This document shows positions 1 to 4,706 of a stretch of 6,831 nt of DNA, in pieces. Positions within the stretch are counted from its first letter, which is position 1, and the number at the start of each line of letters is the position of its first letter. Position numbers and translations under genes: made by a program. Under the pieces are notes generated by a model. The model was not told the DNA's origin. It made no database searches and saw nothing but the letters and a program-made list of their open reading frames with translations. The stretch comes from Betaproteobacteria bacterium (lineage in GTDB: Bacteria > Pseudomonadota > Gammaproteobacteria > Tethybacterales > Tethybacteraceae): contig JAPORI010000210.1 of assembly GCA_026710225.1 (NCBI GenBank), forward strand, positions 1 to 6,831, read 5' to 3'.

Positions 1-13
1 GGCGGCTGCGGCC

Positions 14-739
14 ATGAATGAACAGTCCGGCGAAGCCGATTGCATTGGCAAGCCGGCGACCGAGCCGCAAGGCTGGCTGGAATCCTGCAAGGTGATGCTC
101 GATGTCTATGTCAAGCGGGACCCGGCTGCGACCAGTCGTCTTGAGGTGCTGCTGTGCTCTCCGGGTCTGCACGCGGTGGTGTGGCACTCGCTGTGCCACT
201 CGCTGTGGAACGGCGGCCTCAGGGTCATTGCCCGGTTTCTGGCCTATCTTGCCCGGCTGCTCACCGGAGTCGAGATTCATCCGCAGGCAAAGATCGGCCG
301 CCGCCTGTTTATCGATCACGGCTATGGAGTGGTGATCGGAGCCACTGCCGTGATCGGCGATGATGTTTCGATCTATCAGGGGGTTACCCTGGGCGGGGTG
401 ACCCAGACTGAAGAGGGCAAGCGGCATCCGACCATAGGTGATTGCGTAATTATAGGAGCCGGAGCCGCGGTGTTGGGGCCGATCGAGATCGGCAGCCGGG
501 CGCGGATTGGCTCGAATGCAGTGGTGGTCAAAAGCGTCCCCGAGCGCGCCACCGCAGTTGGGGTCCCCGCCCGGATCATCAAAAGCGATGATGCCAAGAA
601 GGCCGGTGCTGAAGATGCGAGATTTGCTGCCTATGCGGTAAGCAGCTCCGATGATCAGGGTGGCACTGTAACTTGCGTAGATTTGCAAAAGCTTAGCGAG
701 CGGATTGCAAAACTGGAAAAGCGCCAAAAGGGGAAATAG
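14..739 (+). CDS. cysE: Serine O-acetyltransferase (CysE/SAT, left-handed beta-helix type)
   Basis: Transfers acetyl from acetyl-CoA to L-serine to give O-acetylserine, the first step of cysteine synthesis in the cytoplasm. Residues 28-75 form the alpha-helical N-terminal part, with the DP motif (D36-P37) that matches E. coli Asp92. Residues 83-190 carry hexapeptide repeats ending in the usual GVPARII. The catalytic His is H102 in FIDHG, and the serine-site pair is R137-H138 in GKRHP. The C-terminus (about 224-241) looks like a short charged helix (LSERIAKLEKR), as in the shorter Bacillus-type SATs; E. coli CysE is 273 residues. A110 stands where the family has Glu in the VIGET motif, which is odd. 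The start is uncertain: only 13 bases precede ATG 14, no clear ribosome site is seen, and the frame stays open to the window edge, so the protein may begin further upstream. ATG 95 (M28) is another possible start. Family assignment is secure; full activity is not, because of A110. Confidence 0.95.
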   Translation: MNEQSGEADCIGKPATEPQGWLESCKVMLDVYVKRDPAATSRLEVLLCSPGLHAVVWHSLCHSLWNGGLRVIARFLAYLARLLTGVEIHPQAKIGRRLFIDHGYGVVIGATAVIGDDVSIYQGVTLGGVTQTEEGKRHPTIGDCVIIGAGAAVLGPIEIGSRARIGSNAVVVKSVPERATAVGVPARIIKSDDAKKAGAEDARFAAYAVSSSDDQGGTVTCVDLQKLSERIAKLEKRQKGK

Positions 740-841
740 TTCCTCCCCGAGACTTAAAGACGCCGAATGCCTTTTTGCTTGTCTTTGCGGATATCTCTTC
801 CGCTATGTTGATTGCAAAATGCTCTATTTCCGTTGTTTTTT

Positions 842-903
842 CTGATTTGAAACTTCCGATAAAAGCCTCAAATCAGCGTCGGTCACCGGCGCCCGGCTGA
901 TTT
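842..903. repeat. Nested inverted repeats with a shared middle arm
   Basis: CTGATTTGA (842-850) is a perfect 9-base inverse of TCAAATCAG (868-876). The same middle arm, read as AAATCAGC (870-877), is a perfect 8-base inverse of GCTGATTT (896-903). Loops are 17 and 18 bases. One RNA could therefore form either hairpin but not both. Neither hairpin is followed by a T run, so neither is a standard terminator. The set could equally be a DNA-binding site with three half-sites. The repeats are seen directly; any function is inference. Confidence 0.5.
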
Positions 904-929
904 CCCTGCCCCACCTTCCGGAGCTCTGG

Positions 930-1043
930 ATGCCTAAAAACAACAGCCCGAAGTCCAACCAGAGCGGCTGTCGACAAGTTTTTCACAGGCAAAAAACAAC
1001 ATATAAACAGGGTGATACGCCAATAATCTCATTTGCTTTATAA
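930..1043 (+). CDS. Possible 37-residue basic small protein
   Basis: A short ORF starts at ATG 930 and stops at TAA 1041. A CGGAG ribosome-binding-like sequence (919-923) lies 6 bases before the start. The predicted peptide begins MPKNNSPKSNQSG, is rich in Lys, Arg, Asn and Gln, and has one Cys and no membrane segment. I do not recognise it. The region is AT-rich and non-coding in character, and an ORF of this length can arise by chance, so the ribosome site is the only positive sign. It overlaps the possible -10 element at 1002-1007. It may instead be untranslated leader or spacer. Confidence 0.2.
   Translation: MPKNNSPKSNQSGCRQVFHRQKTTYKQGDTPIISFAL
980..1007 (+). promoter_or_regulatory. 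Weak sigma70-like promoter candidate
   Basis: TTTTCA (980-985; four of six consensus bases) and TATAAA (1002-1007; five of six) are separated by 16 bases. The pair lies about 140 bases upstream of mraZ in the correct orientation and could drive the cluster. Such matches are common in AT-rich sequence, so support is weak. Confidence 0.2.
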
Positions 1044-1047
1044 GCAC

Positions 1048-1063
1048 TGGCCGGCTGGCCGGC
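1048..1063. repeat. Tandem 8-base GC-rich repeat (TGGCCGGC x2)
   Basis: TGGCCGGC occurs twice head to tail inside an otherwise AT-rich spacer. The two GCCGG/CCGGC arms (1050-1054 and 1059-1063) can fold into a 5-pair GC hairpin with a CTGG loop. No T run follows, so it is not a terminator. GCCGGC is frequent across this window, so this may reflect base bias only. Confidence 0.35.
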
Positions 1064-1095
1064 AAGCGTTGCTGGTCAATTCCTCGAATTAACCT

Positions 1096-1143
1096 TGGGG
1101 GAAAAGTGTAGGAAACGGTGGTATTTTGTGTTAAAATGTGGGT
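1096..1143 (+). promoter_or_regulatory. Putative MraZ operator: phased TG/TGGG boxes
   Basis: Five TG-starting boxes lie about one helical turn apart, at 1096 (TGGGG), 1107 (TGTAG), 1119 (TGGTA), 1129 (TGTTA) and 1139 (TGGGT). The first two sit in an 11-base near-repeat (TTGGGGGAAAA then GTGTAGGAAAC). MraZ is known to bind direct TGGG-type boxes spaced by about one turn upstream of its own gene. Only the first and last boxes are full TGGG matches; the middle three are degenerate. Position and spacing support an autoregulatory operator, but its extent is inferred. Confidence 0.45.
1129..1137 (+). promoter_or_regulatory. Candidate extended -10 element for mraZ
   Basis: TGTTAAAAT fits an extended -10 pattern (TGn plus TAAAAT, five of six consensus bases). 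No good -35 is seen 16-18 bases upstream, where the putative MraZ boxes lie. Transcription would start at about 1144, almost at the mraZ ATG at 1147, implying a near-leaderless message. That would agree with the lack of a ribosome site before mraZ. Confidence 0.3.
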
Positions 1144-1146
1144 GCA

Positions 1147-1620
1147 ATGTTTAGGGGTAGCCAGACATCGAAGATCGACCAGAAGGGGCGGCTGGTGATC
1201 CCGAGCCTGCATCGCGATCAGTTGCTGGTCTCCGGGCGGCAGGGAAGCAAGGAGATGCCCAAGCTGGTGCTCACCGGCCATCCGGCCAAGTATCTGATGC
1301 TGCTTCCGGCAGAGAGTTATCTGAAGCGGGAAAAGCAGATAACCGCCCAGCAGACGGAAAACTCCCAGGACCTTTATGCGCGCTCGGTCTTTGTCGGCTT
1401 CGCCAACTACGGGATCGGTCTTGACAAACTGGGGCGAATCCATATATCGCAGTCGTTGCGCGATCATGCCAAGTTGCCGGCGCAGGGAGAGGTGCTGGTG
1501 ATGGGGATGCATGATCACTTGCAACTGTGGAACGAGAAGAGCTGGCACAAGCTCTCCGGTGAGGCGGCCGGCTCGATTTCCGACTCCAACTGGGCGGGAG
1601 CCTGGCAGGTGCTTTCCTAG
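1147..1620 (+). CDS. mraZ: Transcriptional regulator MraZ
   Basis: MraZ is a DNA-binding regulator that forms rings and represses its own dcw promoter in E. coli. The 157-residue protein has the two expected SpoVT/AbrB-like halves, each with a DxxGR signature: D11-R15 (IDQKGRLVIP) and D93-R97 (LDKLGRIHIS). Length is normal for the family (about 150). I chose ATG 1147 because family members start MFRG; GTG 1138 in frame would add only three residues. No clear Shine-Dalgarno precedes either start. rsmH follows after 7 bases, in the usual order, so the two are almost certainly cotranscribed. Upstream TG/TGGG boxes suggest autoregulation. Confidence 0.95.
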   Translation: MFRGSQTSKIDQKGRLVIPSLHRDQLLVSGRQGSKEMPKLVLTGHPAKYLMLLPAESYLKREKQITAQQTENSQDLYARSVFVGFANYGIGLDKLGRIHISQSLRDHAKLPAQGEVLVMGMHDHLQLWNEKSWHKLSGEAAGSISDSNWAGAWQVLS

Positions 1621-1627
1621 GGGAGGG

Positions 1628-2506
1628 ATGTTGGATGGCTCGCATGTTCCGGTTCTTGTGGAGCAGGCGGTGGGCTGTCTGGCGCCGCAGCGCGGTGGCA
1701 CCTACATTGATGCCACCTTCGGTGCCGGCGGTCACAGCCGGGAGATTCTTGCCCGACTGCCGGATTCCGGCCGGCTGCTGGCTGCTGACTGCGACGCTTC
1801 GGTCGCCAGGTTTGCCCAACCAATATCCGATCGCCGCTTCTGTTTCGTGCACGGAAACTTCTGTCGGATCGACCAGATCGCGGCTGGTGCCGGCATTGAT
1901 CAGGCAGCCGGGATAATCATGGATTTGGGGATGTCGTCGATGCAGCTTGCCGATGCCGGACGCGGCTTTAGTTTTGCCAGGGCCGCACCGCTGGACATGC
2001 GGCTGGACCCGGACAATGACCGGCCGCTTGCCGACTGGCTGCGCAGTGCCAGCGAGAAGGAGATTGGCCGGGTGATTCGTCGCTTCGGCCAGGAGCGCAA
2101 CTGGCGCTCGATCGCTGCGGCCATCGTCGAGCGGCGCCGGCAGCGCCGGCTGGCCGACACTGCCGATCTGAGCGAGGCGGTAGCCAGCGCTCTCGGCCGG
2201 GGTCGGGGTCGCATCCACCCGGCAACCCGCACCTTTCAGGCTCTGCGCATTCATGTCAACCGTGAGCTGAACCGGCTGAGCGAAGGGCTGGCGGCAGCCG
2301 AACGCTTGCTGGGCAAGGGCGGACGCATAGCCGTGATCAGTTTTCACTCCCTCGAGGACCGTATCGTGCGCGACTTCTTTGCCGCCGGCAATCAGGGCGG
2401 TGCCAGCTGGACGCGTATAATAAGACTCGGTCGGCCAACGCCAGAGGAGGAAGAGGAGAACCCCAGATCCCGCAGCGCTCGGCTCAGAGCCTTTGAGCGG
2501 CTCTAG
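1628..2506 (+). CDS. rsmH: 16S rRNA (cytosine(1402)-N(4))-methyltransferase RsmH
   Basis: SAM-dependent enzyme that N4-methylates C1402 of 16S rRNA in the ribosomal P site. The 292-residue product shows family motifs in order: HVPVL (6-10), the SAM-binding DATFGAGGHS (28-37), DLGMSSMQL (99-107), RGFSF with PLDMRLDP (112-128), RTFQALRIHVNREL (201-214), ISFHSLEDRIVRDFF (237-251) and the C-terminal ENPRSRSARLR (277-287). It is slightly shorter than E. coli RsmH (313), mainly in the loop between 252 and 275. An AGGGGAGGG sequence (1619-1627) touches ATG 1628 directly; this is unusually close, so TTG 1631 is a possible real start with better spacing. The frame is open back to 1511 inside mraZ, but those codons do not resemble the family. 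Confidence 0.96.
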   Translation: MLDGSHVPVLVEQAVGCLAPQRGGTYIDATFGAGGHSREILARLPDSGRLLAADCDASVARFAQPISDRRFCFVHGNFCRIDQIAAGAGIDQAAGIIMDLGMSSMQLADAGRGFSFARAAPLDMRLDPDNDRPLADWLRSASEKEIGRVIRRFGQERNWRSIAAAIVERRRQRRLADTADLSEAVASALGRGRGRIHPATRTFQALRIHVNRELNRLSEGLAAAERLLGKGGRIAVISFHSLEDRIVRDFFAAGNQGGASWTRIIRLGRPTPEEEEENPRSRSARLRAFERL

Positions 2507-2515
2507 GCGGGAGAG

Positions 2516-2680
2516 ATGACAACAAGCCGCTTCCCCTTCTTGCAGCCAGTCTGCTGTCGGTCGGCTGGCGCGCTTTCAGCCGTAAGCCGGATAAATATCC
2601 TCCCCCTTACATTTTCCGGTTTACGGCCCTTTTTTGCGCTGGTGTCTGCCGCCGCTGCAATCAGGGAGAACGCGGCATGA
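2516..2680 (+). CDS. Candidate 54-residue small protein or leader peptide filling the rsmH-ftsL gap
   Basis: This ORF runs from ATG 2516, ten bases after the rsmH stop, to TGA 2678-2680, which overlaps the ftsL ATG as ATGA. It thus fills the gap exactly and continues the overlap pattern of the genes downstream. A GGGAG ribosome-site-like sequence (2509-2513) lies just before it, with only two bases of spacing. The product has a CC pair (13-14) and a fairly hydrophobic stretch at about 26-49 (including INILPLTF and ALVSAAAAI) that could be a weak membrane or signal segment. I do not recognise a family. About 61% of third codon positions are G or C by my count. The terminator-like hairpin at 2579-2635 lies inside it, so it may be a translated leader rather than a functional protein. 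Chance occurrence cannot be excluded. Confidence 0.4.
   Translation: MTTSRFPFLQPVCCRSAGALSAVSRINILPLTFSGLRPFFALVSAAAAIRENAA
2579..2635 (+). terminator. Terminator-like hairpin plus T6 between rsmH and ftsL (possible attenuator)
   Basis: The arm GCCGTAAGCCGG (2579-2590) pairs with CCGGTTTACGGC (2616-2627) over all 12 positions, eleven Watson-Crick pairs and one G-U. The loop is 25 bases (2591-2615). Two C residues and then six T residues (2630-2635) follow the stem, the layout of an intrinsic terminator. The long loop and two-base offset make it weaker than a textbook case. It lies between cotranscribed genes and within the 54-codon ORF, so partial termination or attenuation is more plausible than a full stop. 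The structure is seen directly; termination is inference. Confidence 0.5.
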
Positions 2681-2967
2681 ACAAGCGGATTTTCTGGACA
2701 AATATCTGCTTTTTCGCAGCAATTTTCATTGCCAGCCTTTGCGCGGTTGCGATTCGCTACGAGATCAGGAGGCTGCAGACCGAGGTTGCCCACTTGCAGG
2801 GCAATCAGGCCGATCTGCTTGACTACGGCCGGCGGCTGAATCTGGAAGTCGCTACCCAACTTGATTTGGCTGAATTGTATCGTCGGGCAATCGACGAGCA
2901 AAACCTGATGGTGCCCGGCATTGGCGATGGCACTTTGCTGTTTCTCGAAACCGGATCAGGGCAGTGA
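2677..2967 (+). CDS. ftsL: Cell division protein FtsL
   Basis: Small bitopic divisome protein that, with FtsB and FtsQ, recruits and activates the septal FtsW-FtsI synthase. The 96-residue product has the expected plan: a short cytoplasmic start (MNKRIF), one membrane segment at about 6-26 (Phe, Ile and Ala rich), then a periplasmic heptad-like coiled coil at about 28-68 (RRLQTEVAHLQ, LNLEVATQLDL). Sequence identity in this family is always low, so the call rests on architecture and on position between rsmH and ftsI. An AGGGAG ribosome site (2663-2668) lies 8 bases before ATG 2677. The start overlaps the stop of the preceding 54-codon ORF, and its own TGA overlaps the ftsI GTG by four bases. 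Confidence 0.9.
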   Translation: MNKRIFWTNICFFAAIFIASLCAVAIRYEIRRLQTEVAHLQGNQADLLDYGRRLNLEVATQLDLAELYRRAIDEQNLMVPGIGDGTLLFLETGSGQ

Positions 2968-4706
2968 TTCAGTTGCGCCGCCAGACTTCCTGCTCGCCAG
3001 CGCGGGTAAGCGTGGTGCTCGGCTGTTGCCTGCTTGCCTTTGCCCTGCTGTTGAGTGGGGCGGTTTTGCGAACCTTCGTGCAAAGCGATTTGCTCGAATC
3101 GGAGGCGGTCAAGCGCTATCTGGGCAAGAGCGATCTGGACGGTGAGCGCGGCCGGCTGCTCGATCGCAACGGTCGACCGCTGGCTGCCAGTGGCATCACC
3201 TATTCGGTGCATGTCAATCCGCGGCTGTTCCGCAGCCAGTTGACCGGCGATCAACCGCAGTCCGAGCCGCTGCTTCCGCTGCTTGCCAACTGGCTGGATA
3301 TCGAGGTTGCCGAGCTGGACGAGAAGTTGCAGCGCGACAGCGGCTTTGCCTATCTGCGCAAGGGGATTTCTCCCGAACAGCGTCAGCATCTGGCCGGGCT
3401 GTTGCGCGAGCGGGGCATCGCCCACATCGGCTTTGAAGCCTATCACGAGCGCTACTATCCAAGTGCCCAGGAGGCCGCCCACTTGATCGGCTTCATCGAT
3501 CACCAGCAAACCGGCCGGGAGGGCCTTGAAGCACTGCTGCAGCCGCGGCTGGCGCCCCAGCCGGGCTTCAGCCGCTACATCAAGTCGCAGGATGGTCAGG
3601 CGGTAGAGATCATCGATGAGCGCTCACCGGCAAACGGTGAGGATATCTGGCTCACCATCGATGCGCGCCTGCAGTATCTGGCGTCGGCGGCGCTGGCCAA
3701 TATCGTTGAACGTCATGATGCTGAATCGGCAAGTCTGGTAATGATTGATGCCTACACTGGCGAAGTGCTGGTGATGGCGAATTTCCCCTCCTACAACCCG
3801 AACATGCGCACCGGCAATCCTGACCATCGCCGCAACCGGGTGGTGCAGGATACCTTCGAGCCAGGTTCGACAATGAAGCCGATCATCACTGCGCTGGCAA
3901 TCGAGGCCGGCCTGGTCAAGCCGGAGACGATGCTTGCCACCGGCAAGCCGTTGGTGATCGGCCGCAATGTAATCAAGGACGAGAAGATCGATACCGACAT
4001 AAGCGTTCAGGAAATGATCATGCGTTCGAGCAATAACGGTGCCGGCCGTATTGCCGGGATGATCGATGATGATGCGATGTGGCAAGGCTATCGCAATTTC
4101 GGATTCGGGGATCGGGCGCTGCTTTCCCTGCCCGGCGAGACTCCCGGCCGGTTGCGTCACTATTCGCAGTGGAAGCCGATCGACAAGGCGTCGATGTCGT
4201 GGGGATATTCGTTGTCAAGCAATCTGCTGCAACTGGCCCGAGCCTATGCCGTTTTTGCCAACGGCGGCCGGTTGGTCGCGCCGCGGCTTGTCGTTGATGA
4301 AAATGAAAAAACACCGGAGCCGTTGCAAATAATCAGTCCCAAGACCGCGACGGCAATGGTGCAGATTATGGAGACGGTTACCTCCGACAAGGGTACCGCG
4401 CCGCGAGCGCGTATCAGCGGCTACCGGGTTGCCGGCAAGACCGGTACCGCACTCAAGTGGAGTGACGAGAACACCGACTACAGCAGCAATGTCTATCAGT
4501 CGATGTTCGTCGGTCTGGCGCCGGCAAGCGATCCGCGCTTTGTCGGTGCGGTCTTCGTTGACACACCTCGTCGCAACGGTTATTATGGTGGAACCGTCGC
4601 CGCACCGGTCTTCGCCCGGATCATGGAGCACTCCCTGCGGCTGTATTCGGTGCCTCCCGATTTGAGCACGGCGCCAGACGGCTCGTTCACGGCAATGGTT
4701 CGATGA
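2964..4706 (+). CDS. ftsI: Septal peptidoglycan D,D-transpeptidase FtsI (PBP3, class B)
   Basis: Cross-links septal peptidoglycan together with FtsW; beta-lactam target. The 580-residue protein has a membrane anchor at about 15-35, the PBP dimerisation region from about 60 (ERGRLLDRNGRPLA, 61-74) to about 210, and a transpeptidase domain from about 240. All three active-site motifs are intact: S302-T-M-K305 with catalytic Ser302, S355-S-N357, and K492-T-G494. These positions nearly coincide with E. coli PBP3 (588 residues; Ser307, Lys494). The start is GTG 2964, whose GTGA overlaps the ftsL stop, so translation is probably coupled. Its own TGA overlaps the murE ATG. The order ftsL-ftsI-murE separates it from other class B PBPs such as PBP2. 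Confidence 0.96.
   Translation: MIQLRRQTSCSPARVSVVLGCCLLAFALLLSGAVLRTFVQSDLLESEAVKRYLGKSDLDGERGRLLDRNGRPLAASGITYSVHVNPRLFRSQLTGDQPQSEPLLPLLANWLDIEVAELDEKLQRDSGFAYLRKGISPEQRQHLAGLLRERGIAHIGFEAYHERYYPSAQEAAHLIGFIDHQQTGREGLEALLQPRLAPQPGFSRYIKSQDGQAVEIIDERSPANGEDIWLTIDARLQYLASAALANIVERHDAESASLVMIDAYTGEVLVMANFPSYNPNMRTGNPDHRRNRVVQDTFEPGSTMKPIITALAIEAGLVKPETMLATGKPLVIGRNVIKDEKIDTDISVQEMIMRSSNNGAGRIAGMIDDDAMWQGYRNFGFGDRALLSLPGETPGRLRHYSQWKPIDKASMSWGYSLSSNLLQLARAYAVFANGGRLVAPRLVVDENEKTPEPLQIISPKTATAMVQIMETVTSDKGTAPRARISGYRVAGKTGTALKWSDENTDYSSNVYQSMFVGLAPASDPRFVGAVFVDTPRRNGYYGGTVAAPVFARIMEHSLRLYSVPPDLSTAPDGSFTAMVR

Larger units (their letters stand above)
740..1146. other. AT-rich intergenic region between cysE and mraZ
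   Basis: About 400 bases with no gene of normal size, visibly richer in A and T than the flanking genes. It contains the nested inverted repeats at 842-903, a possible 37-codon ORF at 930-1043, a GC-rich tandem repeat at 1048-1063 and the putative mraZ control region at 1096-1143. A 10-base element GTTGTTTTTT (832-841) recurs inverted as AAAAAACAAC (991-1000), with a 9-base AAAAACAAC copy at 936-944. I see no convincing intrinsic terminator for cysE: hairpins at 730-748 and 787-803 have only five-base stems and no T run. No tRNA or other structured RNA family was recognised. Confidence 0.7.

Noticed and set aside
185..207. 12-base tandem period (CACTCGCTGTG twice) in cysE
   Set aside because: It encodes HSLCHSLW, which matches the natural HRxAHxLW helix pattern of the family, so codon choice explains it.
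730..803. Hairpins at 730-748 and 787-803 as a cysE terminator
   Set aside because: Stems are only five pairs and neither is followed by a T run.
805..900. Short ORFs after cysE (767-811, 14 codons; 805-900, 31 codons)
   Set aside because: No well-placed ribosome site and no recognisable sequence; length is well within chance.
1511..1627. Upstream in-frame extension of rsmH
   Set aside because: These codons overlap mraZ and read as low-likelihood sequence (MITCNCGT...), while family similarity begins near ATG 1628.
934..1701. 255-codon open frame on the - strand over the spacer and mraZ
   Set aside because: Mostly the antisense of mraZ; no motif seen and no sign of a promoter or ribosome site at its start.
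1271..2347. 358-codon open frame on the - strand opposite mraZ and rsmH
   Set aside because: It lies antisense to two well-supported genes, and its product has no family features.
2416..2421. Perfect TATAAT inside the 3' end of rsmH
   Set aside because: No -35-like sequence 15-19 bases upstream and no TGn extension; the bases are explained as codons of the RsmH TRIIR segment.
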